DNA of 31,239 bases from JAYWAM01 sp043782425 (GCA_043782425.1 JAYWAM010000247.1:1-31239); one strand, 5' to 3'; positions 1 to 8,238 are shown, numbered from the stretch's first letter. Notes: a model not told the origin generated them from the sequence alone. Translations and numbers: made by a program.

Positions 1-30
1 ATTATTGTTTCAAAGTGATATTGATGGGAC

Positions 31-56
31 TGGGTCCCAGCCTCCGCTGGGACGAC
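31..56. repeat. Short palindromic repeat (TCCCAGC hairpin)
   Basis: A perfect 7-bp stem, TCCCAGC at 35-41 and GCTGGGA at 46-52, encloses a 4-base loop just downstream of the glycine-rich gene that ends at 73. There is no clean T-tract on the minus strand after the stem, so it looks more like a dispersed palindromic repeat than a classical terminator. It could still slow RNA decay or aid termination for that gene. Confidence 0.5.
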
Positions 57-72
57 ACCTTTTCCCCATCAA

Positions 73-1641
73 TCAGCCGCCCTGCGCCAGCAACGCCGCT
101 GGCACTTCATACTCTTTGCCGGAGACGGTGATTAGCGTTACCGAAGTCGAAGGCTTGCCCGGTGTTGCGGCCAGGCGAATCTTTTCGACCTGTTCCCCTT
201 GCGCATATTGCGACATGGCATTGCCCACGCTTGCGGTGACGGTGTAGGTGAGCGTTGCCGAGAGCGTGCTTGCGCCTTGCGGCAGAGTGACGCTGGCGCT
301 GGCAGTGGCTAACGCGGTGCTGCCGACGAGCGCGTCGCTGACAGCCGACGTGGTGGCGCCGTAGGCGGGAGTGACCGTTACCTTGATGCTGTTGCCGACT
401 GGCACAGCGGTTGTCTCCAAGGTGACCGCTACCGGGTTCGTTTGTGTCGCGGGCAGGGCAATATCGGCCACCCCGGTCGGGCTGGCTGGCACGACCGCTC
501 CGGCAACGGTCTTGATTTTGAGTGAAGGAAGACCGGCGATGAAAACGGTGCTCGGCGCGGCAAAGACGTGAACGGGAGTGCTGGCCGCTGTACGCGAAAA
601 TATCTCGGCTTCAAGACGAATCCGTCCAGCACCGCCTACGCCACCCGCAAAGGGGCAGGGAAGCGCTGCGGTGTAATTGCACCCTGTGTTTGTACTCGCG
701 CCTGCCGCCCCTCCCAGAGCCGAAATGGATCCATTGCCGCTGATGGTTGTGGCGACAATACGCACCGCGCCGCCACTCCCGCCACCGCCGGTCGCGCCGC
801 TGCCTTGTCCGGCCGAAGCGCCGGAAGCGCCGCCATTGGCAAGAACTGATCCGCTAATGCTCACTGTGCCGCTGGCGGCAAGCAGCAAGGCGCCGCCTCC
901 GCCGCCTCCGCCGGATCCGGCAAAGGACGCCCCGCCTGCTGCGCCCCCGCCCCCGGATCCGCCCACCAGCGGCAGTAAAGCGGATGAACCATAGACGCTG
1001 CCCCCCAATCCAGGATACGGACTGGTGCTCCCCCAAGAGGACGCGCCGATAACTCCAAAGCCCGCACCGCCGCCGCCAACGGCATAGTTTGAATAGTAGT
1101 CACCCGGCTGGCCGGCGCCGGGGCCAAGACCGGTTCCGCCAATGGTATTGCTGGCCCCTGGCTTGCCACCGCGCCCGCCATCGTATCCCCCTGGTGCGCC
1201 TTCACCGGGCAGGCCATCGTCGCCGATATTGCCATCGCCGGCCGCGCCGACGTTTTTGCTCGCGTTGCCGGAGACATTCAATGTTCCGGCAATGGTGGCG
1301 TCGCCACTCACGAGCAAGATAACTGGAGTGTTGGTCGTGTTCTTCGTGAACGTGACCGTCACGCCCACGGGTATGTTTACCGTGGTGTAGTTCAAAATCC
1401 CCGATGCAGGGAGTTGGACTTGCGTGTTGACGGTGGGACTGAGCGCGCCGTCGATGCCGGTGCTGCCGCTGTTGAACGCGGCATGGGAAAGCGTTCCCAG
1501 TGAAGCCAGGAACGCCAAGGCGCCTGCTGTAAATATGCGATGTGTTTTCATGGTGCGCTCCTTCTTCAATGTTAAATCTGCGGAAATCATTTGCGTTGTC
1601 ATTTGCGTTGTCATTTGCGTGCTCATTTGTGTGGCTAGCAT
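73..1641 (-). CDS. Secreted glycine-rich repeat protein of unknown function
   Basis: I do not recognise a named family. From an internal Met at 1551 the protein begins MKTHRIFTAGALAFLASLG and ends its signal peptide near SHA, so it is exported. The middle third is extremely rich in Gly, Ala and Ser with GGGGG runs and a short beta-like motif pattern. The C-terminal third is Thr/Val/Ala-rich and beta-strand-like. Only two Cys are seen, both in the Gly-rich part (CNYTAALPC). Two starts are possible. ATG at 1641 has a strong AGGAGG seven bases upstream, lies 18 bases after the previous stop, and adds 30 residues containing TTQM repeats. ATG at 1551 has AAGGAG six bases upstream and places the signal peptide at the N-terminus. 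The mature product is the same. It is probably co-transcribed with the upstream YD/IPT gene and may be a surface or matrix protein, which is inference. Confidence 0.75.
   Translation of the reverse strand: MLATQMSTQMTTQMTTQMISADLTLKKERTMKTHRIFTAGALAFLASLGTLSHAAFNSGSTGIDGALSPTVNTQVQLPASGILNYTTVNIPVGVTVTFTKNTTNTPVILLVSGDATIAGTLNVSGNASKNVGAAGDGNIGDDGLPGEGAPGGYDGGRGGKPGASNTIGGTGLGPGAGQPGDYYSNYAVGGGGAGFGVIGASSWGSTSPYPGLGGSVYGSSALLPLVGGSGGGGAAGGASFAGSGGGGGGGALLLAASGTVSISGSVLANGGASGASAGQGSGATGGGGSGGAVRIVATTISGNGSISALGGAAGASTNTGCNYTAALPCPFAGGVGGAGRIRLEAEIFSRTAASTPVHVFAAPSTVFIAGLPSLKIKTVAGAVVPASPTGVADIALPATQTNPVAVTLETTAVPVGNSIKVTVTPAYGATTSAVSDALVGSTALATASASVTLPQGASTLSATLTYTVTASVGNAMSQYAQGEQVEKIRLAATPGKPSTSVTLITVSGKEYEVPAALLAQGG
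1588..1635. repeat. Four tandem 12-bp repeats encoding TTQM units
   Basis: Two exact copies of catttgcgttgt (1588-1599, 1600-1611) are followed by two diverged copies (1612-1623, 1624-1635). Read on the minus strand each unit is Thr-Thr-Gln-Met or a variant, so each carries an in-frame ATG. The array lies between the strong ribosome binding site at about 1650 and the signal-peptide start at 1551. A unit of 12 bases keeps the frame whatever the copy number. Confidence 0.85.
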
Positions 1642-1648
1642 TTCAATC

Positions 1649-1655
1649 CCTCCTG
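1649..1655 (-). promoter_or_regulatory. Strong ribosome binding site between coupled genes
   Basis: The minus strand reads AGGAGGG seven bases before ATG 1641 and just after the TAA at 1660-1662 of the preceding gene. This favours translation of the glycine-rich gene from 1641 and coupling to the YD/IPT gene. It competes with AAGGAG before ATG 1551. Confidence 0.55.
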
Positions 1656-1659
1656 ATTA

Positions 1660-4635
1660 TTACGGCGGGTAAATGGTGAAGGTATTGGCGGGGGCCGCCG
1701 TGGTGGTGGTCTGTCCGCCGAGCGTAGTTACGCGCACTACACGCCCGCCTAATGCGGCGCTGGGGTCGATGTGCATTTTCAGATCGATCTGGGTGCTGTC
1801 GGCGCTTACGATGGGTGTGCTATCGAAGACGATGCCGGTCGGCGGCTCGATGCTCACTGCAACGAGGTCGTTGAACGTAGCGCCACGGATGGTCAGCGCA
1901 ATGGTCTCGCCCTGGCGCGCGAGAATGGGGGAGATAGAAGAAATCGTCGGGGCGCCAGGGCTGATGGTAATCGTCGAGCTCGCTGCCGGGGTGAAGGTGA
2001 TTGGCCCGGACACTGAGCTGAGCAGCACTGCGCGCACGCCCAGTGCTGCATCAATGGCTACTGTAAGCGGGACGCTGAGTGATGATCCGTCCGCGCTTAC
2101 CGCTACCGCTCCCAACGTCACTCCGGTGGCGGGATTGACTGCGACCGTGGCGCCAGCCGGGAACGCCAGGCCGGATACGATGAGGGTTGAACTCGCGCCG
2201 CGCACATAGCCTTGCGGTGCAACGCCGGTGGCGGTCGAACCCACGGCAATGCCGACATGAGCGCTGTTGAGGCCGTAGCTGCTTGTCACCGGCACGCTTG
2301 TCTCAGCGACGCTGATGCCCACTAGCGGTGCAACCAGTGTTGCCGGGAAGCTAGACCCGGTCGCGGCATCGCCCACTTGCACCCCCACCAGATCTGAGAA
2401 TATCGGGCTGTAGGTGACGGTGCTCACTGAGACAAGCGTGATGGTGTTGGCCGGTGAGGACGCGCTGGCGGATTCGCCTGCGGGCGTAACGATGGATACA
2501 ACCCGGGCCCCGGTTGCGGCAGTGGCAGCGATGTCGATGGCGACAGTGACGGTGTCGCCTGTGGCGTTGACCTGCGCTATACCAACCGTTATGCCTTCAG
2601 GCGGCGTCACTTTCACTTGCTGGACGTTCTGGAAATTGCGCCCACGCAGGGTAAAGGCGAGCGCTGGCGATCCCACCGGCACGGTGATCGGCTCGACGGA
2701 CTGTAACACCGGCACGGGCGCAGTCACCAGGAACTGCGACGATTTCGCATTGGCAAAGGCCAGCGCTGCGCCGCCGGACGTGGCCTGGATGGCGCGCACG
2801 CTTAAGGGCGCATCGCTTGCAATTGAGAGCGGCAGCGTGATGGACGTACCATCCGCACTCACAGCCACCGTACCGAGTGTCAGGCCGGTGCTGGGCGAGA
2901 GCGTCACGCTGGCCGGGGCGGCAAATCCCTGGCCCGTCAGGGTTAAAGTCAGGCTCTGGCCCTGTGCTCCTGTAGCAGGTGACACTGCCTTGATTGCCTT
3001 ACCCAAAATCACGCCAACCTGGTCTGAGGTCAGGCCATAGGTTTGCGTTGTGCCTCCCGCAACATCGCCGAGTACGACACCAACGAGCGGTGAGATTATC
3101 GGATCGTAAATCGCCGTGAACTCATTCACCACGTTGAAGGTATTCGCCGGGGACAGCGTTGCATCCGATTCGCCCGCTGTGGTTTGTACGGTGACGGCTC
3201 GCGGCCCCACTTGCGCCACGGGAGAAATTGCAATACCGGTGGTCAACGCTGTACCGGCGGCATTGACTGTTGGCGATGACCCTGCCGTGATTCCTCCACC
3301 GGCAAACAACACGGCGCTGGCTCCGCCGAGATTGCGTCCATAGACCGCAAAGTTGCCCAGCGTGCTTCCCGGCGTGCCATGGATCGGGCTGATGGCAGTG
3401 ATTTCCGGCAGTGGCGTAACGACGAGTACGCGATCCGCTTCAGCGCTGGCAGATGGCACAGACTGTCCTGCCGAGGTGACGACAAGGCGTCGCAGTGTGG
3501 TCGCGGCATTTGCCGCTACGGTGATGGAGAAACTAATCTGAGTGCCGTCGGGCGAAACGCTGGGTGTGCCTAGCGTTAATCCGTCCGGCGGCTGCATCGC
3601 TAGCGTCGAGTTTGACGCAAAGCCCGCACCGGAAATTATCAGGTTCGCAGTGGCGCCAACCTGCACGCGATTGGGTGAGATGCCAAGCAAGTAGGAGCCG
3701 AGCGTCACGCCTACGCTGGAGCTGGCGAGCGTGCCACTAAAGCTGATGGGAGTTGTTGTCTGCCCCACCAGAACGCCCACATTGGGCGCATAGGTGGTGT
3801 TAATGCCTTGAAACTCGGCGGTGACAAACACGGGAATCGCCGTGCCCGCCAAAGTCGTCGAGGTGAACGACATCACGGCCTGGCCACCCGACTTGCCGGT
3901 GACTTGCAGTATTTTCGTGGTTTCACCGGCGGCAAAGGTGATCGATGCGGGAGAAACCGTCGCAATGTTGGTTTGATCGACGGCAATAGAAACCGTGTGA
4001 GCGATAACGTCTGCCTCACTCAGAGCAAGCGTGAAGTTGCGCGCCACATTGTCAGGCGGCACGGCCAGCGGCGCGGGCACTGCGTTTAAGGTCGGCAGGC
4101 GCGGTTGAATGGTGAGGTTGGCGTCCGCAATAGCCTGACCGTTGGATAGCGAGAGTTTGGCAGCGCCTAGCGGCACGGTATCGGCCACTGCCAGCGAGAG
4201 CGTGACCTGGGTCGCCGCTGTGATGACATTCGACAGCGTCATACCGGCGTGCGATGCGCTGACGGTGACGTTGTTAAGATTGGCGCCACTGATAGTGATC
4301 GGTTTGGTTTCACCGCGCCGGAGAGTATCTGGCACAACTGACGTTACCTGCGGATTTTGCTGGCTCTGAGAATTGGTCAGTGTGACGCTGAGGATATTGC
4401 CGACCGGATCGTACACGTACTCGGTGATCTTGCCTTGAGGATCGGTGTAACGCACCAGACGCCCAAGCGCATCGTAGCCATAGGTCTCGCGAGCGGCGTG
4501 CGCAGGAATGGAAAGCGCCGCAAAAAGCGTCACGACGATCAGTGCGCACAATGCGCAGACTCGGTGAAAGCGTGTCACAAAACTCCCTATGCGTAGATTT
4601 TTTCGCTTGACCGTGCACCCCATGACGGCCTGCAT
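1660..4635 (-). CDS. Secreted YD-repeat/IPT-TIG domain protein
   Basis: The protein has a signal peptide (RVCALCALIVVTLFAALS then AHA). Next come two YD-type motifs of the RHS family, YGYDALGRLVRYTDPQGKI and YVYDPVGNIL. The remaining 900 residues are beta-rich and look like six or so IPT/TIG immunoglobulin-like domains, with recurring patterns such as GxGFxxPAxVxxxPxxGxxLG and VSADGTS. The domains come in pairs separated by a linker with VGVxxG motifs seen three times (TYAPNVGVLVG, ISPLVGVVLGD, FSDLVGVQVGD). There is no RHS core shell or toxin domain. ATG 4635 is the longest start and has no clear Shine-Dalgarno. GTG at 4578, preceded by AGGGAG, would give a more typical signal peptide. It likely acts outside the cytoplasm in adhesion or surface structure. 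The function is unknown. Confidence 0.8.
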   Translation of the reverse strand: MQAVMGCTVKRKNLRIGSFVTRFHRVCALCALIVVTLFAALSIPAHAARETYGYDALGRLVRYTDPQGKITEYVYDPVGNILSVTLTNSQSQQNPQVTSVVPDTLRRGETKPITISGANLNNVTVSASHAGMTLSNVITAATQVTLSLAVADTVPLGAAKLSLSNGQAIADANLTIQPRLPTLNAVPAPLAVPPDNVARNFTLALSEADVIAHTVSIAVDQTNIATVSPASITFAAGETTKILQVTGKSGGQAVMSFTSTTLAGTAIPVFVTAEFQGINTTYAPNVGVLVGQTTTPISFSGTLASSSVGVTLGSYLLGISPNRVQVGATANLIISGAGFASNSTLAMQPPDGLTLGTPSVSPDGTQISFSITVAANAATTLRRLVVTSAGQSVPSASAEADRVLVVTPLPEITAISPIHGTPGSTLGNFAVYGRNLGGASAVLFAGGGITAGSSPTVNAAGTALTTGIAISPVAQVGPRAVTVQTTAGESDATLSPANTFNVVNEFTAIYDPIISPLVGVVLGDVAGGTTQTYGLTSDQVGVILGKAIKAVSPATGAQGQSLTLTLTGQGFAAPASVTLSPSTGLTLGTVAVSADGTSITLPLSIASDAPLSVRAIQATSGGAALAFANAKSSQFLVTAPVPVLQSVEPITVPVGSPALAFTLRGRNFQNVQQVKVTPPEGITVGIAQVNATGDTVTVAIDIAATAATGARVVSIVTPAGESASASSPANTITLVSVSTVTYSPIFSDLVGVQVGDAATGSSFPATLVAPLVGISVAETSVPVTSSYGLNSAHVGIAVGSTATGVAPQGYVRGASSTLIVSGLAFPAGATVAVNPATGVTLGAVAVSADGSSLSVPLTVAIDAALGVRAVLLSSVSGPITFTPAASSTITISPGAPTISSISPILARQGETIALTIRGATFNDLVAVSIEPPTGIVFDSTPIVSADSTQIDLKMHIDPSAALGGRVVRVTTLGGQTTTTAAPANTFTIYPP

Positions 4636-4719
4636 TGCGCATCTTTACAGTGAATCGTTTACAACTTCGTGACAACTACATTTTCGTGAAAACAATTGTT
4701 AATTCTTTTTTACGTTAAC

Positions 4720-6042
4720 ATGATATTGATGAAAACTTCAAGCGCTATTTGTTCTAACAACCGACGCTCCTATACCTGTGCTCAACTCGCGCTGCTTACG
4801 GCGACTATCCTCTTCGCCACAACGGGCGCCGCCTTAGCCGATGATTCGTTATGGTTCAGTTACGCTAAGAAGCCCGACGTTTCGCTCGCCCCCGCCCCGG
4901 CATTTAATACGAAAAAGAACGCTCTGTCCCTACCTGAGCAGGTAGGATCGGCTACACGTTTACCTGATCGTTGGACGCAGGCGACGCTCGACCTTATCAT
5001 CAAGTATCAGTTAAACCCGCTGCGCGCCGCGCGCGTGCTGGCCTATGTGCATGCTGCTATGGACGATGCCATGACCCTTGCCGTGCGCAATGGGCTCGCA
5101 GAAGAGGCGGTTGTCATCGGGCTACACCGCGCAGCTTCGACCACGCTTGGCTACTTTTTCCCCCAGGAGGCGCAGGATAAGATCGAAGCGATGGGGTTTG
5201 CGGAAATCACTCAATTGAAAGTTCACGCCGCCATTAGCGACGCGCAAGCGCAGAAGGCCTGGCTGACCGGTAATCAGGTGGCGGCCGCAGCCATCGGACG
5301 CGCGCGCGACGATGGCGCCGATGCCACATGGAACCCCAACAATCGGCCCAAGGCGGCGCCCCACATCTGGCGCGCGACCCCGCCGCTACTCATCTATAAC
5401 CCCGCCGAACCGATGGCGGGCACGTGGCAAACGTGGAATCTTCGGGATAGCGCCGAGATTCAACCTCCACCGCCGCTTGAATATGGCAGCAAGGAATTTT
5501 GGAAAGAAGTAGAACAGGTAAAAACCGTCACAGACAAGCTCACCGCAGAGCAAAAGCGCATCGCCGAGGAATGGAATCTGGATCTTGGCACCGTCTCACC
5601 GGGGGGCGTCTGGAATAAGGTCGCGCTCAAGATTGCGCAGGAAGAAAAACTTAACCTTCGAGAACGGCTGCGGCTCTTTGCGGCGCTGGATACTGCGCTG
5701 GCCGATGCTTTTATTGCTTGTTGGAAAGCAAAATACACTTGGTGGAGCGTCAGGCCGATCTCGGTCATCCAGGAAAAACTCGATCCCAAGTTCGCCCCTC
5801 ACATCCTGACGCCGGCGTTTCCGTCTTATCCTTCAGGCCACGCAACTATTTCCGGCGCCGCTTCGACGGTGATCGGACATTTTGTTCCGTCCAGAAAATC
5901 CGAAGTGGATCGGATGGCGGAACAGGCCGCCCTCTCCAGGCTTTACGGTGGCATTCATTTTACGAGCGATAACGACCAAGGCTTGGAACTCGGGCGGCGC
6001 ATCGGCAATCGGGCAATTGAGCGCCGACTCTCGAAAAGATAA
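4720..6042 (+). CDS. Secreted vanadium-dependent haloperoxidase / PAP2-fold protein
   Basis: The pattern of active-site motifs is that of the PAP2/vanadium haloperoxidase superfamily. Counting from ATG 4720, it has K338-x6-R345-P346 (KYTWWSVRP), the PSGH box at 371-374, and R407 to H413 in SRLYGGIH. These side chains bind vanadate or phosphate, and the second His is the catalytic or axial ligand. The overall length and the spacing resemble bacterial vanadium-chloroperoxidase-like proteins rather than small PAP2 lipid phosphatases. An N-terminal hydrophobic stretch (LALLTATILFATTGAALA) is a signal peptide, so it acts in the periplasm or outside the cell. A start at 4729 or TTG 4696 is also possible, and none has a good ribosome binding site. 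It is divergent from the YD/IPT gene. Halide oxidation is inferred from motifs only, and an acid phosphatase role is possible. Confidence 0.82.
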   Translation: MILMKTSSAICSNNRRSYTCAQLALLTATILFATTGAALADDSLWFSYAKKPDVSLAPAPAFNTKKNALSLPEQVGSATRLPDRWTQATLDLIIKYQLNPLRAARVLAYVHAAMDDAMTLAVRNGLAEEAVVIGLHRAASTTLGYFFPQEAQDKIEAMGFAEITQLKVHAAISDAQAQKAWLTGNQVAAAAIGRARDDGADATWNPNNRPKAAPHIWRATPPLLIYNPAEPMAGTWQTWNLRDSAEIQPPPPLEYGSKEFWKEVEQVKTVTDKLTAEQKRIAEEWNLDLGTVSPGGVWNKVALKIAQEEKLNLRERLRLFAALDTALADAFIACWKAKYTWWSVRPISVIQEKLDPKFAPHILTPAFPSYPSGHATISGAASTVIGHFVPSRKSEVDRMAEQAALSRLYGGIHFTSDNDQGLELGRRIGNRAIERRLSKR

Positions 6043-6179
6043 GTAGGTTGGGTAAGGCGCGGGCTGTGCCGTAACCCAACAAAAAACAATTCTCGCCGGT
6101 ATCGATATGTGCTGCCCATGCGTCGGTGCTGAGGCTTGTACCTGTTGGGTTACGCAATAAAACCACTAACCCAACCTAC
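6043..6179. repeat. 137-bp element with inverted REP-like ends (family A)
   Basis: GTAGGTTGGG at 6043-6052 is mirrored by CCCAACCTAC at 6170-6179. Each end is itself a small hairpin: GTTGGGT pairs with the nearby GTAACCCAAC on the left, and gttgggttac with ctaacccaac on the right. Two REP-like hairpins in opposite orientation around about 60 bases of spacer is the layout of a REPIN. It starts on the base after the TAA stop of the haloperoxidase gene. No REP-associated transposase is present in the window. Confidence 0.7.
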
Positions 6180-6219
6180 CTGATTAGGGCGGACTTGTCC
6201 GCCAAGGTGTTGAAAATGG

Positions 6220-6239
6220 ATTCCCGTTGCCACGGGAAT
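6220..6239. repeat. dRS3-like 20-bp repeat (ATTCCC-N8-GGGAAT)
   Basis: ATTCCCGTTGCCACGGGAAT matches the ATTCCC-N8-GGGAAT pattern of the Neisseria dRS3 repeat. It is flanked by ATGG on the left and GACA on the right. A second copy with the same flanks lies at 23776-23795. Confidence 0.7.
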
Positions 6240-6278
6240 GACAAGCTATAACAGGCGTGTAGAGCAAACACGCAAGGC

Positions 6279-6908
6279 TCAGTAATACGCGAATGCCGGT
6301 GCGCTCAAGGCTTTGCCGCAGACTGATCGCGCTACCGCAACTAAAGGAAAGTCTTTGACACCCGCCATTTCGTATGTCGTCAAGGACGTGCGTGTCCTCG
6401 CCATTTCTTTCCAATCGCTTACCCGGAATAGCGCTATCTCGACGGTATCGCTTGTTGAAGTTTTGGACCAGGCAATTTTTCCAGGCGCTTGTTGAGTAAA
6501 ACTAGTCGGCGGTAAGCACGCGAGTCCGGTATCGATGTAGAAGCGCATATTTGTCGTCTGAGTCTGGCTGGATTTTTCAGCAGTAACACACGGCACGCTC
6601 AAAGCAACCTTCACATTCGCCCGATAGCTGGTCAACTCTTGTGGAACCTTGATCGAATTTCCCACAGATTCGGTATCGATGCGCTGTACCAATTCACGTT
6701 CCGGTATTCGGGCTTCAAGGACAATGTGAGAGCGCTGTTGCGTTGCGGTTTGCCACACCACCAATGGACGAGTCTCAGAAATAACCTGGGAGTGCTCTGG
6801 CACCAGCAATGTAGTACCCACACATTCGACACTGCCCGTTTGGGCATTGAGTCCATGCCAAATAAAAAACAGGCCAACGCCAAGCAATCCGTTCCTAAAC
6901 GATTTCAT
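6279..6908 (-). CDS. Small secreted protein of unknown function
   Basis: I do not recognise a family. The 209-residue product begins MKSFRNGLLGVGLFFIWHGL and has a signal peptide ending near LNAQ, so it is exported. The mature part has four cysteines (VECVGT, VPCVTA, LACLPP, RSVCGK), an even number that would suit two disulfides in the periplasm, and a beta-rich composition with a Thr/Ser-rich central part. It lies 41 bases downstream of the membrane hydroxylase gene on the same strand, so the two may be co-transcribed, but nothing in the sequence links them functionally. Confidence 0.6.
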   Translation of the reverse strand: MKSFRNGLLGVGLFFIWHGLNAQTGSVECVGTTLLVPEHSQVISETRPLVVWQTATQQRSHIVLEARIPERELVQRIDTESVGNSIKVPQELTSYRANVKVALSVPCVTAEKSSQTQTTNMRFYIDTGLACLPPTSFTQQAPGKIAWSKTSTSDTVEIALFRVSDWKEMARTRTSLTTYEMAGVKDFPLVAVARSVCGKALSAPAFAYY

Positions 6909-6949
6909 CTTTGTCGAGCTTGCCGTAGCGCCGTAACCAACGCTTGCTC

Positions 6950-7504
6950 TCAGGCGCGAGAGGCTTTACCGCGTATGGTGACGTTGGTCAAAAACACGTA
7001 ATCCCACAAGCCGCTCGATACACCGAAATTGCCCATTACATCGTAGTGATGGTGCACGGCGTGGCGGCGCTGGAGACGGGAGAATAAGCTGCCAGACTTG
7101 GCGCTCCAATGGTGGGTGCCGTAGTGTACTGCTACATACCACAAGTAGCCGAGCATAAACCCTGCTGTAAAGCCGCTGCCAAGCGCCAGATTGGTTAACA
7201 GGGTTGCGGGAAGCAGCACAGAAGCCAGAGTCAGCGTAAGGCTCAGCCAGGTCGGCGTACCTATCAGCTCCTTGTGGCTGTTGTGATGCGCTTCGTGCTG
7301 TTCCTTAATCCATGGAACGCGGTGTAATACAAAGCGGTGCAACAGGTACTCGACTAGAGTCCAAACGCTAGCTCCGATCAAAACCGCAATACAGCTTGCC
7401 GACCATTGGCTGGGAGCGGCCGCATAGGCTACTCCGACGAGGGCTGCGGCAAGCGTGGGATAAATGTAGAAATCAGCAAAAAAACTTACGCGGCTAAGGC
7501 GCAT
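6950..7504 (-). CDS. Membrane fatty acid hydroxylase / sterol desaturase family protein
   Basis: This is a 184-residue integral membrane protein with the histidine clusters that bind the di-iron centre of the fatty acid hydroxylase superfamily: HRFVLH (56-61), EQHEAHH (H70, H73, H74), HYGTHH (H127, H131, H132) and RRHAVHHH (H148, H151, H152). About four hydrophobic segments separate them. Such enzymes use oxygen to hydroxylate or desaturate membrane lipids, carotenoids or sterol-like compounds. The substrate cannot be read here. The start at 7504 is chosen because AGGAGGG sits five bases upstream. A longer reading frame from 7600 has no such site. The small secreted protein gene follows 41 bases downstream. 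Confidence 0.82.
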   Translation of the reverse strand: MRLSRVSFFADFYIYPTLAAALVGVAYAAAPSQWSASCIAVLIGASVWTLVEYLLHRFVLHRVPWIKEQHEAHHNSHKELIGTPTWLSLTLTLASVLLPATLLTNLALGSGFTAGFMLGYLWYVAVHYGTHHWSAKSGSLFSRLQRRHAVHHHYDVMGNFGVSSGLWDYVFLTNVTIRGKASRA

Positions 7505-7741
7505 ATATCCCTCCTTTGTAGCATTCAAAAACAGCAGCACCGCCGCAGCATTCCTTGACTTAAAGGAGCGCAGCTTAACCCGGCTGGTGACAGCGCGCAA
7601 AGCGTAGTTTAACGGATTGCGCCCTTTCCTACCTGCGCAGGCAGTTTTTTATAGAAAAAGTCATGCCTATTTAGCAGCCATGCCTGCATTCAACTCAACA
7701 ATCCTTGTGCAGGCTAGTTGTTCACCATCGCGCTCTGCGGA

Positions 7742-8098
7742 CTACGCACCATGGGCATGCGATGATGCGACCTTGCCGCTTGCGCCAAACACAAAGAACT
7801 CAGCACAAAGCTTACCGCCCAAACCAGTGTAATAAATGACCGCGCTCTGAACGCCCTTGAGAACAGTGACGGTCTCAAAGTGCAGGTCTGGACGAGCGGC
7901 AAGACCTTTGGACCAATACGCACGAGCAGCGGCCTTTCCAGTGAGTTTGCCACCTGACACAGGGCTGACCTTCGCCAGTACTGGTGAAGAGAATTCAAAC
8001 GCTTCCTCGTAATGCGCCAGGATGCGCTCGATGTCATGGCTGTTCCAAGCTGCGATCCATTCTCTCGCAAACTCTTCGATGAATATTTCAGAGAGCAC
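7742..8098 (-). CDS. NTF2-like / SnoaL-like small protein
   Basis: The 118-residue product has the look of the NTF2-like superfamily: an N-terminal helix (EEFAREWIAAWNSHDIERILAH), then FEFSSPV, a central GKAAARAYW helix, and a C-terminal sheet with a conical pocket. These proteins are enzymes or binding proteins for small hydrophobic ligands, or have unknown roles. No catalytic residues are certain here. It is one of six same-strand small genes between 7.7 and 11.4 kb, directly downstream of an attC-like inverted repeat, so it may be an integron cassette gene. The ATG at 8098 has GGAGG (8102-8106) a few bases upstream. Confidence 0.7.
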   Translation of the reverse strand: MLSEIFIEEFAREWIAAWNSHDIERILAHYEEAFEFSSPVLAKVSPVSGGKLTGKAAARAYWSKGLAARPDLHFETVTVLKGVQSAVIYYTGLGGKLCAEFFVFGASGKVASSHAHGA

Positions 8099-8123
8099 AG
8101 CACCTCCGTTGGGGGTTGAAAAA

Positions 8124-8238
8124 GGCTAACTATTGACAAGAGCGGGCGCACAACGACGCCGCCTGCCCTGATGGTGCGAGAGACCGCGCCGCGCCGTTGT
8201 GTGTCCGCTTGATTGAAGAATTGGAGCGCGGTCTAGGG
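8124..8238 (-). other. attC-like inverted repeat after the GNAT gene (possible)
   Basis: AGCGGGCGCACAACG at 8141-8155 pairs with CGTTGTGTGTCCGCT at 8195-8209 (13 of 15). The next outer stretch, TTGACA, loosely matches the reverse complement of TTGAAG. The minus-strand end at 8124-8130 reads GTTAGCC, one base off the R' consensus GTTRRRY. The far end, TAGACC, contains the GNAT stop codon, which is typical of cassettes. The size (about 115 bp) and the minus-strand pattern CAATTCTTCAATCAAGCGGAC resemble attC sites. Not proven. Confidence 0.4.
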
